Shown in pieces: positions 1-8,636 of a DNA stretch of 33,436 nucleotides. This DNA is from an uncultured Chloroflexota bacterium (GTDB lineage Bacteria > Chloroflexota > Chloroflexia > Chloroflexales > Chloroflexaceae), in assembly GCA_937120965.1 (NCBI GenBank), contig CAKZKA010000040.1, positions 1-33,436 of the forward strand, in the 5' to 3' direction. The notes beneath the pieces were generated by a model. It was not told where the DNA came from. It did no database searches and saw nothing but the letters and a program-made list of their open reading frames with translations. Made by a program: the position numbers and the translations under genes. Within the stretch, counting starts at the first letter, position 1. Each line of letters starts with the position of its first letter.

Positions 1-413
1 CGCGCATGGGGCCTGAGGTGAACATACGGGGAAACCGGGTTTCCCCACCTGCGGTGAGCCTGTCGAACCGCACCCCTCCCTGGGGGGAAGAGCCCGGTTC
101 CCTCCCCCAGCGGGGGAGGGCCAGGGAGGGGGCGGCCCTCCCAAAGATACCCCATGGTCATCGCGGCGTTGTGCGCCCCGCGCACGGGGCCTGAGGTGAA
201 AATAGCCCGCGTGGAAGGGTTTGGGAGGGCACAGCCCTCCCAGGAAAAACCTTCATCTTGTCGGAATATGGGGAACCCGGGTTTCCCCATCCCCCTGCTT
301 GCCGGGGTGGCAAGCCCTCTCCAGCGGGAGGGTCTGGGAGGGCACAGCCCTCCCACGGCGCTCTCAAAGGCGCCGTGGGGAACCCGGGTTCCCCTTCCCC
401 TCCCGATACGGGA
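1..413. repeat. Mosaic palindromic intergenic repeat region (left edge)
   Basis: No credible gene. The stretch is built from the modules seen throughout the window: GGGGAAACCGGGTTTCCCC at 28-46 and variants at 270-288 and 377-394; the motif GGTGAGCCTGTCGAACCGC near 55-73; GGGAGGGC-ACA-GCCCTCCC at 223-241 and again near 335-353; and a TGTGCGC-type palindrome near 170-190. The conserved module end CTGAGGTGAA appears near 13 and 191. Short open frames here translate to low-complexity Gly/Pro/Phe-rich strings that recur wherever the repeat occurs, so they are not genes. Confidence 0.85.
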
Positions 414-1175
414 TTACAGATCCTCAAAAATTGCCACCACCCGCGTCCACCCTGCGCTGCCGCCGGTGAGCCTGACCGGAAAGCAGGCCACCTTGAACCC
501 CGTGGGGCGCGGTAGCGCGTCGAGATTGGCGAGTTTTTCGATGTGGCAGTACTCCAGGTCACGCCCTACCCGGTGCGCCTCCCAGATCACCGCGGGGTCG
601 CCGGTGCGCTGAAAGCGCTCCTTCATAGCCCAGAACGGCTGATCCCAGCCCCAGGCATCTATTCCCATTACCCGGATGCCCTGGGCGATCAGCCAGCGGG
701 TCGCTTCGGCGCTCATCCCCGCGCCGGCGTGAAAGTACTCGGCCTGGCCCCACAGTTTGTCTGCCCCGGTCTGGATGAGCACAATGTCCCCGGGCGCGAG
801 GGTATAGTTGATCCGCGCCAGAGCAGCCTGCACGTCGGCGGCGCTGATCACCCCGCCGCGGGGGATGTGACGCATATCCAGCACCACGCCGTTGCCGAAG
901 AACCACTCCAGGGGCATCTCGTCAATCGTGCGGGAGCGCTGGCCGCCGCAGGTCGGGTAGTAGTGCCAGGGAGCGTCAACGTGGGTGCCGGCGTGGCTGC
1001 TCATGGTCACTTTGTCGTTGGCCCAGCCGTTGCCCTCAGGCAGATCTTCTACCTGCGCCCCGAAGAAGCTGGCCATGAACGGCGCGCTCTGCTGATGGCT
1101 CTCGTGCTCGACCAGCACCGGTAGCGGCTCGCTCGGGCCGCTCTCGGTGGGCACGCTCAGATCGAAGATTTTCAT
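414..1175 (-). CDS. Cyclase-family metal-dependent hydrolase (kynurenine formamidase-like)
   Basis: A 253-residue protein of the cyclase family (PF04199), whose members hydrolyse amide or ester bonds with a divalent metal; N-formylkynurenine formamidase is the best-known member. The family motif is seen as HAGTHVDAPWHY at residues 61-72, supplying metal-binding His61, His65, Asp67 and His71. A C-terminal segment with CHIEKLANLDALP and FPVRLTGGSAG also fits the family. The start at 1175 was chosen because GGAGGA lies just upstream and the protein then begins MKIFDLSV, as expected; an in-frame ATG at 1220 lies in repeat sequence. No kynurenine-pathway gene is nearby, so the substrate is not assigned. 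It is probably cytoplasmic, since no signal peptide is visible. Confidence 0.9.
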   Translation of the reverse strand: MKIFDLSVPTESGPSEPLPVLVEHESHQQSAPFMASFFGAQVEDLPEGNGWANDKVTMSSHAGTHVDAPWHYYPTCGGQRSRTIDEMPLEWFFGNGVVLDMRHIPRGGVISAADVQAALARINYTLAPGDIVLIQTGADKLWGQAEYFHAGAGMSAEATRWLIAQGIRVMGIDAWGWDQPFWAMKERFQRTGDPAVIWEAHRVGRDLEYCHIEKLANLDALPRPTGFKVACFPVRLTGGSAGWTRVVAIFEDL

Positions 1176-1259
1176 GGGATCTTCCTCCGAAGAAGGGTGA
1201 GGGAAAACGGGTTTCCCCATGCGCGCAACGGCTAGAGCGCATCGAAAGCTGAAATCGTC

Positions 1260-2912
1260 CTACACGCTCGCTCCCTGTAGCGCTGCATTGATGATCGTCT
1301 GGGCCTCAGCCTGGATGGCAGCCAGGTGCTCCTCACCCTTGAAGCTTTCCGCGTAGACCTTGTAGATGTTCTCGGTGCCCGAAGGTCGTGCCGCGAACCA
1401 GCCGTTGGCTGTAACGATCTTCAGCCCGCCGATGGGCGCGTCGTTGGCCGGGGCGCGGGTGAGCCGGGCGAGGATCGGCTCGCCGGCCAGTTCTGTGGCC
1501 GCCACCAGTTCGGGGGAGAGGTTGCCCAGCACAGCTTTTTGGGCCGGAGTGGCCGGTACGTCGCTGCGGGCGTAGACCGAGCGGCCAAAGCGCTCCTCTA
1601 GCTCGCGGTAGTGCTCGCCCGGATCGCGGCCCGTCACGGCGGTGATTTCAGCCGCCAGCAGGTCCATAATGATCCCGTCCTTGTCGGTGGTCCACACCGT
1701 GCCGTCGCGGCGCAGGAACGATGCGCCAGCGCTCTCCTCGCCGCCGAAGCCATAGGCGCCCTCTACCAGGCCATCCACGAACCATTTGAAGCCCACCGGC
1801 ACTTCGGCCAGCGGGCGCCCCAGATGCGCAGCGACGCGGTCTATCATCGAGCTGGAGACCAGGGTTTTGCCGATGGCGGCGTCGGCCCGCCAGGCCGGGC
1901 GGTGCTGGAACAGGTACCAGATCGCTACGGCCAGGTAGTGATTCGGGTTCATCAGGCCAGCGCTGCGGGTGACGATGCCGTGCCGGTCGGCGTCAGGGTC
2001 GTTGCCAAAGGCTACGTCGAAGCGGTCCTTCAGTTCGATCAGGCCGGCCATGGCCGCAGGCGAGGAGCAGTCCATACGGATCTTGCCGTCCTTGTCCACG
2101 CGCATAAAGGCGAAGGTCGGGTCAATGGTCTGGTTGACCACGGTGAGGTCAAGGCCGTAACGTTCGACGATTGGCCCCCAGTAGGGCAGCGAGGCGCCCC
2201 CCATCGGGTCCACCCCCAGCTTGAGACCGGCAGCGCGGATGGCTTCCATGTCGATCACGTTACTCAGGTCGGCCACGTACGGGCCGATGTAGTCGTGCAT
2301 GTGGGTGGTGTCGGCGGCGATGGCTCGCGCAAAGGGGATGCGCTGCACCGCTGTCAGGCCTTCGCGCAGCAACTGGTTGGCCCGATCCTGCACCCACCTG
2401 GTCGTGCTGGTGTCGGCGGGGCCGCCCGTAGGCGGGTTGTACTTGAAGCCACCATCGTCGGGTGGGTTGTGTGAGGGGGTGATTACCACGCCGTCGGCCA
2501 GGCCCTCGCGGCGACCACGGTTGTAGGTGAGAATGGCGTGCGACACGGCCGGCGTAGGGGTGTAGCCCAGACCGGTTTGCACACAGAGTTCGACGCCGTT
2601 GGCGGCGAAGACCTCGATCGCGGTCGCCAGGGCCGGCTCAGAGAGGGCATGGGTGTCCATCCCCAGATAGAGCGGCCCGCTGATACGCTGGGCGCTTCGC
2701 CACTCGCAGAGGGCCTGGCAGATCGCCAGAATATGCTCCTCATTGAAGGAATGCTGCAACGACGAACCGCGGTGGCCCGAGGTGCCAAAGGCCACCTGCT
2801 GCTCTGCAACGGCGGGATCGGGGGAGAGGGTATAGTAGGCCGAAACGAGGCGCGGCACGTTCACGAGCAACTCCCGGGGGGCCGGCTGGCCGGCAAGCGG
2901 ATGGGCTGCCAT
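1260..2912 (-). CDS. pgm: Phosphoglucomutase, alpha-D-glucose-specific
   Basis: A 550-residue enzyme interconverting glucose 1-phosphate and glucose 6-phosphate, linking glycogen and sugar-nucleotide synthesis to glycolysis. It has the family's usual length (~546). Visible motifs are TSGHRGSS near residues 44-51, the phosphoserine loop [11 protein letters not shown] with catalytic Ser147, the sugar-binding stretch [12 protein letters not shown], the Mg-binding loop NDPDADRHG, and GEESAGASF with a following WTTDKDG. The start at 2912 follows AGAAGGAG by a normal spacing; the open frame continues upstream to 3188, but that part translates repeat DNA. It is followed on the same strand by the cyclase-family gene across an 84-bp gap, so co-transcription is possible. 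Identification is firm. Confidence 0.96.
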   Translation of the reverse strand: MAAHPLAGQPAPRELLVNVPRLVSAYYTLSPDPAVAEQQVAFGTSGHRGSSLQHSFNEEHILAICQALCEWRSAQRISGPLYLGMDTHALSEPALATAIEVFAANGVELCVQTGLGYTPTPAVSHAILTYNRGRREGLADGVVITPSHNPPDDGGFKYNPPTGGPADTSTTRWVQDRANQLLREGLTAVQRIPFARAIAADTTHMHDYIGPYVADLSNVIDMEAIRAAGLKLGVDPMGGASLPYWGPIVERYGLDLTVVNQTIDPTFAFMRVDKDGKIRMDCSSPAAMAGLIELKDRFDVAFGNDPDADRHGIVTRSAGLMNPNHYLAVAIWYLFQHRPAWRADAAIGKTLVSSSMIDRVAAHLGRPLAEVPVGFKWFVDGLVEGAYGFGGEESAGASFLRRDGTVWTTDKDGIIMDLLAAEITAVTGRDPGEHYRELEERFGRSVYARSDVPATPAQKAVLGNLSPELVAATELAGEPILARLTRAPANDAPIGGLKIVTANGWFAARPSGTENIYKVYAESFKGEEHLAAIQAEAQTIINAALQGASV

Positions 2913-2966
2913 AGGCGGGGCTCCTTCTGCTGCTTCACGCCGATTCGATACGCGCAGGACACCCCT

Positions 2967-2996
2967 ATTATCGCAGAGAGTGGCGGCGGGGATCAA
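2967..2996 (-). promoter_or_regulatory. Candidate sigma70-type promoter for pgm
   Basis: Read on the minus strand: -35 TTGATC (2996-2991), an 18-bp spacer, and -10 GATAAT (2972-2967), about 55 bp upstream of the pgm start codon. The -10 matches consensus at five of six positions and the -35 at four of six. Assignment is by pattern only. Confidence 0.45.
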
Positions 2997-2999
2997 CTC

Positions 3000-3233
3000 C
3001 TCAACCCGTTCGCGGCTGTGCGGTTCCCCGCACTCCTCTCCGACGGGAGGGTTTTGGGAGGGCTGCGCCCTCCCACGTCTCTCTGGAGGGGGCGTGGGGA
3101 AATCGGGTTTCCCCACGCCCCTGCCGGCAGTGAACGGCAAGCCCTCCCAGGGGGAGGGGTTGGGAGGGCTACGCCCTCCCGGGAACAATTCTTTTCATTC
3201 CGGGGTTGTGCGGCGTAGCCGCATGGACGGCTG
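3000..3233. repeat. Mosaic palindromic repeat upstream of pgm
   Basis: Contains GGGAGGGC-TGC-GCCCTCCC at about 3057-3075, GGGGAAATCGGGTTTCCCC at 3096-3114, GGGAGGGC-TAC-GCCCTCCC at about 3163-3181, the AT-rich linker near 3182-3200, and TGTGCGGCGTAGCCGCA near 3207-3223, ending in CATGGACGGCTGA. Module order and linkers match the units near 4376 and 33241. No gene is visible. Confidence 0.85.
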
Positions 3234-3337
3234 ATACCATTTCAGATTGTAGATTTTGGATTGCAGATTGTCGCGCAAGGCGTCCAGGTGCGCTTTGACG
3301 CAACGCTGCTTGCGGAGTGTTCAAGTGAAATTGGTAT
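3234..3337. mobile_element. MITE-like element, copy 1 (~104 bp)
   Basis: A short non-coding element with imperfect terminal inverted repeats: ATACCATTTC at the left and GAAATTGGTAT at the right. The left arm contains the AT-rich phrase TAGATTTTGGATTG, shared with the copy at 31191-31287. It lies exactly between two parts of a mosaic repeat: the left flank ends in GGCTGA, and the right flank continues TGAGGTGAC followed by a degenerate GGGGAAACC-type palindrome. TGA on both sides is consistent with a 3-bp target duplication. It encodes nothing and must have moved, if at all, with a transposase supplied elsewhere. Confidence 0.55.
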
Positions 3338-3405
3338 GAGGTGACAAAGGGGGAAACGGGGCTTCCCCCTGCCCGAGAAAGAGCCATACCCCTGCGCAGG
3401 AGCGG

Positions 3406-3411
3406 TACAAT
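3406..3411 (+). promoter_or_regulatory. Candidate -10 box for the alpha/beta hydrolase gene
   Basis: TACAAT lies 30 bp upstream of the start codon at 3441. No convincing -35 box is seen at 16-18 bp upstream, so the call is weak. A ribosome binding site GGAGGAGG precedes the start. Confidence 0.3.
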
Positions 3412-3440
3412 AGGAAAAAACGCCCAGGGAGGAGGTTCCA

Positions 3441-4229
3441 ATGAAGGCCACCCCAACCAGCAACCAGACCCTGCCCCACGAGCGCCGCGGCGCCGGTCCG
3501 CCATTGCTGTTGCTCCACGGAGCGATGGTGGATCGGGAGTACTGGCGCGAACAGATCCCGGTCTTCGCCGCGAGCCACGAGGTGATCGCCTGCGACCTGC
3601 CGGGCCATGGAGCTGCCCCGCCCCTCGCCGGGCCTACCAGTATCGCCGATCTGGCCGGGGCCGTGCTTGCCACCCTCGATGCCCTCGACCTGCCTGCCGT
3701 GCGTGTGCTCGGCCATTCCCTTGGCGGCATGGTGGCCCAGGAGCTGGCCCTGATCGCCCCCGAGCGGGTTAGCGCCCTGATCCTGGCGGACACCTGGTGC
3801 CGTCCCCGGGGCTATTTTCTCGAACCCTTTCCCTTTCGCACCACCTACTTGCACTGGTTCCTGCGGGCCTATCCCGTGGCTCAGGTAATTGATATGATGT
3901 CACGAAGCGCAGCGCTGCGCACGCCGGCCATTCGGCCCTACGCCCTCCAGACAATGAGCCGCTATCTGAGCGACCGCGAGACGCTCCTGCACATCTGGGA
4001 TGCAGCGACGGCCTTCGACAGCCACGAGCGCCTGGAGCAGATCACCGCTCCGACGCTGGTTGTGGCCAGCGACAGCTACCTGTTCACCGCCGCGCAGGCC
4101 ATGCGCCTCGCCGCGGGCATTCCCGGTGCGGGTCTGGCGATCATTCCCAGATCGGGCCACTGGGTCAGTTGGGATAACCCCGGAGCCTTCCAGGACGCAG
4201 TGTTGAGCTTTCTGGGGCATATTGACTGA
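3441..4229 (+). CDS. Alpha/beta-hydrolase fold protein
   Basis: A 262-residue soluble alpha/beta hydrolase. The family features are the oxyanion-hole segment LLLHGAM (residues 23-29), the nucleophile elbow GHSLGG with Ser93, an acid candidate near Asp211 after APTLVVAS, and the catalytic His240 in RSGHW. A cap-like region lies between about residues 120 and 195. The start follows a strong GGAGGAGG site. The reaction cannot be assigned: relatives include esterases, lactonases and C-C hydrolases. It stands alone between minus-strand genes. Its TGA stop (4227-4229) lies inside the conserved end CTGATGTGAAAATA of the adjoining mosaic repeat, so the repeat begins at the gene's last base pairs. Confidence 0.9.
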   Translation: MKATPTSNQTLPHERRGAGPPLLLLHGAMVDREYWREQIPVFAASHEVIACDLPGHGAAPPLAGPTSIADLAGAVLATLDALDLPAVRVLGHSLGGMVAQELALIAPERVSALILADTWCRPRGYFLEPFPFRTTYLHWFLRAYPVAQVIDMMSRSAALRTPAIRPYALQTMSRYLSDRETLLHIWDAATAFDSHERLEQITAPTLVVASDSYLFTAAQAMRLAAGIPGAGLAIIPRSGHWVSWDNPGAFQDAVLSFLGHID

Positions 4230-4445
4230 TGTGAAAATACGGGGAAACCGGGTTTCCCCACCTGCGGTGAGCCTGTCGAACCGCACCCCTGCCTGCGGGG
4301 GCGCCAGCCGCTCCCACCAACGGTTGGGACATGGGGAAACCGGGTTTCCCCGAGCCCCTCCCTGAGGGGAGGGTTTGGGAGGGCTAAGCCCTCCCAAGAA
4401 TAGTTATTTTCATCCTCTCCTTGTGCGGCGCAGCCGCATGGGCGT
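4226..4445. repeat. Mosaic palindromic repeat downstream of the alpha/beta hydrolase
   Basis: One full unit in order: end motif CTGATGTGAAAATA (4226-4239), GGGGAAACCGGGTTTCCCC (4241-4259), GGTGAGCCTGTCGAACCGC (about 4265-4283), a second GGGGAAACCGGGTTTCCCC (4333-4351), GGGAGGGC-TAA-GCCCTCCC (about 4376-4394), the linker AAGAATAGTTATTTTCATC, and TGTGCGGCGCAGCCGCA (about 4422-4438). The hairpin followed by AT-rich sequence may serve as a bidirectional transcription terminator between the convergent genes on either side; this is inference. Confidence 0.85.
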
Positions 4446-4456
4446 TTAACATGGAA

Positions 4457-5731
4457 TCACACCGCCTCGAACGCCTGGGCCAGGTCGGCAATCAGGTCTT
4501 CGGGGTGCTCGACGCCGATGGACAGGCGCACCATTGCCGGGGTGATGCCAAGTTCCTGGCGCTCTTCCGGATCCACATCGGCGTGGGTCATTGTAGCCGG
4601 ATGTTCGGCCAGGGACTCGTTGCTGCCCAGGCTCACTGCCAGGTGGATGAGCTTGAGGGCGTTGAGCAGGCGAAAGGCTTCGCGTTCCCCACCAATCACA
4701 TCGAAGGCAATCATGCCCCCCGGCGCGCTGCACTGGCGATGGTACACCGCATACTGCGGATCGTCTTCGGTCAGGTTGCCCAGGTAGTAGACGCGGTCCA
4801 CCTTGGGGTGATCGTTGAGGAACTCGGCCACGTGGCGCGCGGTTTTCATCTGGGCGGTCATACGCAGTTTGAGCGTTTCGAGGCTACGCATCAGCAGCCA
4901 GCCGGTGTGCGGCCCGGCCATCGTGCCGAAAATGGTGCGCAGAAACTTGACCTGGTCGAGCAGTTCTCGCCTCCCCAGGCAGACCCCGGCGATCAGGTCG
5001 CTGTGGCCGCCGATGTACTTGGTGGCCGAGTACAGCACCAGGTCGGCGCCGTGGCGAAGGGGTTGCTGCCAGAGCGGCCCGAGGAAGGTGTTATCCACTG
5101 CAGTGAGCACCGACCGTTCACCACTGAGACGGGCGGCGAGACCGGCGTAGGCGGCGATGTCAACCAGGGCATTGGTGGGGTTGGCGGGGGTTTCGATGTA
5201 GATCAGCGCCAGGCGCTCGGCGAGGCCCAGGCGGCGCAGTTCGGCCTCGGCGGCTTCGGGCGGCGCGCCGGCGCGGAAACCGACCACCCGCACGCCGAAG
5301 CGCGGCAGCACGTGTTTGAGCAGGTAATCGGTTCCGCCGTACACCGGCTCGCTGTGAAGCAGCACGTCACCCGGTTGCAGGAACGTCAGCAGGGTGGTGC
5401 TGATCGCCGCCATCCCGCTGGCAAACACCGCGGCGCTCTCGGCTTCGTCCCACAGGGTCAGGCGATCTTCGAGGATCTCCAGGTCGGGGTTGTTCAGACG
5501 GCTGTAAATCAGGCCCGGTTCTTCGCCCGGACTGCGGCGACGCAGGCCGTAGGCCAGTTCAAAGAAGGCTTTACCTTCTTCGGCGGTTTTGAAGGCGAAC
5601 GTTGAGGTCTGGAAGATCGGACATTTGATCGCCCCCTCGGACAGCTCAGGTTTGTAGCCATAGCTCATCATCAGGCTTTCAGGACGCAGGGGCCGCCCGT
5701 TCAAGTAGCCTTCGGGTTTGCGTCTGGCCAT
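4457..5731 (-). CDS. Cys/Met-metabolism PLP-dependent enzyme (cystathionine gamma-synthase/lyase family)
   Basis: A 424-residue fold-type I PLP enzyme of the transsulfuration family. Seen: a YSRLNNP motif at residues 77-83 (Tyr and Arg contacting the neighbouring subunit's PLP phosphate), FASGMAAI (103-110), the substrate segment IETPANPTN (179-187), the PLP-binding aspartate in AVDNTFLGP (Asp213) and the Schiff-base lysine Lys238 in SATKYIGGH. The family includes cystathionine gamma-synthase, cystathionine beta/gamma-lyases, methionine gamma-lyase and O-acylhomoserine sulfhydrylase, and sequence inspection does not decide among them. The start at 5731 has AAGGAGG correctly spaced; an upstream in-frame ATG exists without one. 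The gene is downstream of, and co-oriented with, hppA but separated from it by an intrinsic terminator. Confidence 0.9.
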   Translation of the reverse strand: MARRKPEGYLNGRPLRPESLMMSYGYKPELSEGAIKCPIFQTSTFAFKTAEEGKAFFELAYGLRRRSPGEEPGLIYSRLNNPDLEILEDRLTLWDEAESAAVFASGMAAISTTLLTFLQPGDVLLHSEPVYGGTDYLLKHVLPRFGVRVVGFRAGAPPEAAEAELRRLGLAERLALIYIETPANPTNALVDIAAYAGLAARLSGERSVLTAVDNTFLGPLWQQPLRHGADLVLYSATKYIGGHSDLIAGVCLGRRELLDQVKFLRTIFGTMAGPHTGWLLMRSLETLKLRMTAQMKTARHVAEFLNDHPKVDRVYYLGNLTEDDPQYAVYHRQCSAPGGMIAFDVIGGEREAFRLLNALKLIHLAVSLGSNESLAEHPATMTHADVDPEERQELGITPAMVRLSIGVEHPEDLIADLAQAFEAV

Positions 5732-6075
5732 GGTCGCCTCCTTGCGAATATAGTAATGATGTTCGGTTGCGGAGCGCCGACTGTGGATGAGCAGCAAGCC
5801 CATTGGCGAGCGTCGAAGCAATGGCGAGCTTGCGGCGCCTGCACAGCCCGGTGGTGCACAGGGCACAGCCGCCCCATCCTGCCACCATGGTGCACCAGGG
5901 CGACCGCCAACCCGGTTAAGTCATGACAACCAGGTGATAAACTGATGGGCCAGGAGGGGAAACCGGGCTTCGCCACGCCCCTGCCGGTGGACGTGCCGGG
6001 AAGGGCTCCGCCCATCGAACCGTCTGAAACAACGCGCGTGTGTGCGGCTACTGCGCCGGGAACGGGGCGCTCATC
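5732..6075. other. Upstream region of the PLP-enzyme gene; no gene seen
   Basis: A 344-bp non-coding stretch. It contains a perfect palindrome CACCATGGTG (5883-5892) flanked by CCTG/CCAGG arms, and a related GGTGGTGCACAGGGC stretch near 5850, which could fold in the leader of the PLP-enzyme transcript. The mosaic modules are only a decayed remnant here (near 5957-5975). No known riboswitch consensus, including the SAM classes, was recognised. Confidence 0.4.
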
Positions 6076-6108
6076 AAAAAAAGGAGGATCAGGAAGGCCT
6101 GATCCTCC
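6076..6108 (-). terminator. Rho-independent terminator downstream of hppA
   Basis: Read on the minus strand: a perfect 11-bp stem GGAGGATCAGG / CCTGATCCTCC (6108-6098 and 6093-6083) with a 4-nt loop, followed immediately by seven T residues (6082-6076). It lies about 150 bp beyond the hppA stop codon. Stem, loop and U-tract are textbook, and orientation ends the hppA transcript before the next gene. Confidence 0.85.
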
Positions 6109-6256
6109 CGATCCTCCCTTCGAGCAAGGGGAAACCATCTCTCAGGTATGGAGTTTTTTGGGGGCGCAACCCCCAGGCCCATCCGCCAGAAACGCTACAT
6201 CTGAAAAGGAAACCCCGGGTTTCCCTCCGATCCTGAAAGCGTGGCGCGCAGGCTGC
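6109..6256. repeat. Degenerate repeats between hppA and its terminator
   Basis: Contains a GGGGGCGCAACCCCC hairpin near 6160-6175 and a stretch CCATCCGCCAGAAACGCTAC (from about 6179) that recurs with few changes at about 31055-31075 after the membrane-fusion gene. A decayed GGAAACCCCGGGTTTCC follows at about 6208. No gene is visible. Confidence 0.5.
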
Positions 6257-8587
6257 CTAATCAGCGCCGGCGGGCGCCTTGGTCGGCTCAACCAGCGGCT
6301 GGGCCTCGCGCTTGCTCTGCCAGATGGCCCAGAACAGCGCCGCAGCGCAGATGATCATCGCAATAATCACCCCCGGGCTACCGGGATCGATCGTCACCAC
6401 CATCGGCGCGATAATCAGGGCCACCAGGTTGATCACCTTGATCATCGGGTTGAGGGCCGGACCGGCGGTATCCTTGAGCGGGTCGCCAACGGTGTCGCCA
6501 ACCACGGCGGCCTTGTGCGGCTCGCTGTGCTTGCCACCGAAGTTACCCTCCTCGATGTACTTCTTGGCATTATCCCAGGCGCCGCCGGCGTTGGCCTGGA
6601 ACACGGCCATCAACTGACCCGAGAGGATGATACCGGCCAGGAAGCCGCCGAGCGCCTCCACTCCGAGGGTGAAGCCCACCAGAATGGGAACCATCACAGC
6701 AATGATACCCAGACTGATCAGCTCCTTCTGCGCCGCCGTGGTGCTGATCGTCACCGCGCGGGCGTAGTCAGGCTGCACCTTGCCTTCCATCAGGCCAGGG
6801 ATGCGGAACTGCCGGCGCACCTCGTTGACGATCTGCGAGGCGGCGCGGGAGACGGCGCGAATGGTCAGCGAGGAGAACAGGAAGGGCACGGCGCCGCCGA
6901 TGAGCAGGCCGATGAAGACGATCGGCGCCGACACGTTGATTCCGGTGAGCAACTGCACACCCTGGTTGCCCGCCTCGATCAACTGCTGCTGCACCTTATT
7001 CACGTCGGTGAGGTAGGAACCGTAGAGCGCCACAGCCGCGATCACCGCCGACCCGATGGCAATACCCTTGGTCACCGCCTTGGTCGTATTGCCTACCGCG
7101 TCCAGGTCATCCATCACATTGCGGGCATTCTTGTCCAGCCCCGCCATCTCGCCGATGCCATTGGCGTTGTCGGAGATCGGACCGAAGCTGTCCATCGAGA
7201 TCGTATTGCCGGTAAGCAGGAGCATCCCGATACCGGTGAGCGAAACACCGTAGAGCATCGCGGTGAACGTCACCACCGGATCGGAGGAGTAGCCATTGAA
7301 GATAATGACCGAGGTCAGAATGGAGCCACAGATCACCAGAATGGCCCAGACGCTCGACTCCATACCCAGGGCCAGACCGGAGAGGATGTTCGTGGCCGCG
7401 CCGCTCTGGGAGGAGCGCGACACTTCCTTCACCGGATTGTAGTGGGTGCTGGTGAAATACTCGGTGAGCTTATCGAGCACAATCGCCAGGGCGACGCCGG
7501 CGATGGTCGCCCAGAGCGGACGCCAGTCAATCGCGCCCCCGGGCTCGCGCATAAACACCGCGGTCGCAGCCACACAACCGGCGATGGCCAGGCCCGCGGC
7601 GATGTAGAAGCCCCGGTTCATCGCTGCCATAGCGTTGCGGCGACGCTCATCGGTGGTCACAAACAGGTTGCCGATCACCGACGCAACCACGCCGATGGCC
7701 CGCAGCACCAGCGGGAAGATAATGAAGCGCAGGTCGTAATTCCCATCGCCGATCGTTCCGGCCACGGCATCGCCCAGCACCAGGCCCAGGATCAGCGCCG
7801 AGACCAGGGTGACCTCGAAGCTCTCGAACACGTCGGCGGCCATACCGGCGCAGTCACCCACGTTGTCGCCCACCAGGTCAGCGATCACCGCGGCGTTACG
7901 GGGGTCATCCTCGGGAATACCGGCCTCGACCTTGCCCACCAGGTCGGCGCCCACGTCGGCGGCCTTGGTGTAGATACCGCCACCCACGCGCATGAACAGC
8001 GCGATCAGCGAGCCGCCGAAGCCGAAACCGAGCAGCGCATCAGGAGCCGCAATCCCGAACACCATGAAAATTAGCGTGCCGCCCAGGAGTCCCAGGCCTA
8101 CGGTAAGCATCCCCGTCACTGAGCCGGCGCGGTAGGCGATCTGCATCGCCGGGTTGTACCCCTTGCGCGAGGCTGCGGCCACGCGCACATTCCCCTCGAC
8201 CGCGACGTTCATGCCCACGAAGCCCACGGTGTAAGAGAAGAGCGAACCCATCAGGAACGCCACGGCCCGCCCGATCGCCACCCACAGTGTGGCGGCCTCA
8301 GGGCTGCCGAAGTGTTCCACCGCTTCGCGCGTCGGCGGGATAATGAACACACTCGCGCCGAGCACAAACGTGAGGATCACGATCAGGATGGCAATGGTTC
8401 GAAACTGCTGGCTGAGATACGCGTTGGCGCCCGACTTGATGAACCCCCAGACCTCCTGCATCTTCGTCGTGCCCTTGTCCTGAGCGAGGATCATGCTCCT
8501 CAGGTAAAAGGCGTAGGCGATGCCGAAGATAGAGATCAAGAGCACTGTCCATACGGCGTACTGCTGTAGTGGTTCTAGATCCTGCAT
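6257..8587 (-). CDS. hppA: Membrane-bound H+-translocating inorganic pyrophosphatase, K+-independent type
   Basis: A 776-residue polytopic membrane protein that hydrolyses PPi and pumps protons. Diagnostic signatures: GGGIYTKAADVGADLVGK (202-219), EAGIPEDDPRN (221-231) and DLVGDNVGDCAGMAADVFE (237-255), which bind Mg-PPi; DNANGIGEMAGL (473-484); and C-terminal VGDTVGDPLKDTAGPALN. At the residue that distinguishes the subfamilies it has lysine (Lys503 in GNTTKAVTKG) rather than alanine, the pattern of K+-independent proton pumps. Transmembrane helices run through the whole chain, typically 16 in this family. The start has AAGGAGT upstream. It is monocistronic judging from the promoter above and the intrinsic terminator below. 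Identification is firm. Confidence 0.97.
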   Translation of the reverse strand: MQDLEPLQQYAVWTVLLISIFGIAYAFYLRSMILAQDKGTTKMQEVWGFIKSGANAYLSQQFRTIAILIVILTFVLGASVFIIPPTREAVEHFGSPEAATLWVAIGRAVAFLMGSLFSYTVGFVGMNVAVEGNVRVAAASRKGYNPAMQIAYRAGSVTGMLTVGLGLLGGTLIFMVFGIAAPDALLGFGFGGSLIALFMRVGGGIYTKAADVGADLVGKVEAGIPEDDPRNAAVIADLVGDNVGDCAGMAADVFESFEVTLVSALILGLVLGDAVAGTIGDGNYDLRFIIFPLVLRAIGVVASVIGNLFVTTDERRRNAMAAMNRGFYIAAGLAIAGCVAATAVFMREPGGAIDWRPLWATIAGVALAIVLDKLTEYFTSTHYNPVKEVSRSSQSGAATNILSGLALGMESSVWAILVICGSILTSVIIFNGYSSDPVVTFTAMLYGVSLTGIGMLLLTGNTISMDSFGPISDNANGIGEMAGLDKNARNVMDDLDAVGNTTKAVTKGIAIGSAVIAAVALYGSYLTDVNKVQQQLIEAGNQGVQLLTGINVSAPIVFIGLLIGGAVPFLFSSLTIRAVSRAASQIVNEVRRQFRIPGLMEGKVQPDYARAVTISTTAAQKELISLGIIAVMVPILVGFTLGVEALGGFLAGIILSGQLMAVFQANAGGAWDNAKKYIEEGNFGGKHSEPHKAAVVGDTVGDPLKDTAGPALNPMIKVINLVALIIAPMVVTIDPGSPGVIIAMIICAAALFWAIWQSKREAQPLVEPTKAPAGAD

Positions 8588-8636
8588 CGTCCAACTCCTT
8601 CACGTTGCGCCGGCCGGCAAACCAGTAACACGCTTA

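Noticed and set aside
1-413. Several short frames encoding GEPGFP/GFPT-like peptides
   Set aside because: The same peptides recur wherever the mosaic repeats occur (for example near 10183, 14236 and 33156); they are translations of the palindromes.
4421-5605. Open frame antisense to the PLP-enzyme gene
   Set aside because: Opposite strand has all catalytic motifs; this frame begins in repeat DNA and has no recognisable domain.
5732-5945. SAM riboswitch upstream of the transsulfuration-family gene
   Set aside because: None of the conserved SAM-I, II or IV blocks could be found, although the region may fold.
5945-8074. Long open frame on the plus strand opposite hppA
   Set aside because: It is antisense to an unmistakable pyrophosphatase; its translation is His/Gln/Arg-rich low-complexity sequence typical of shadow frames in GC-rich DNA.
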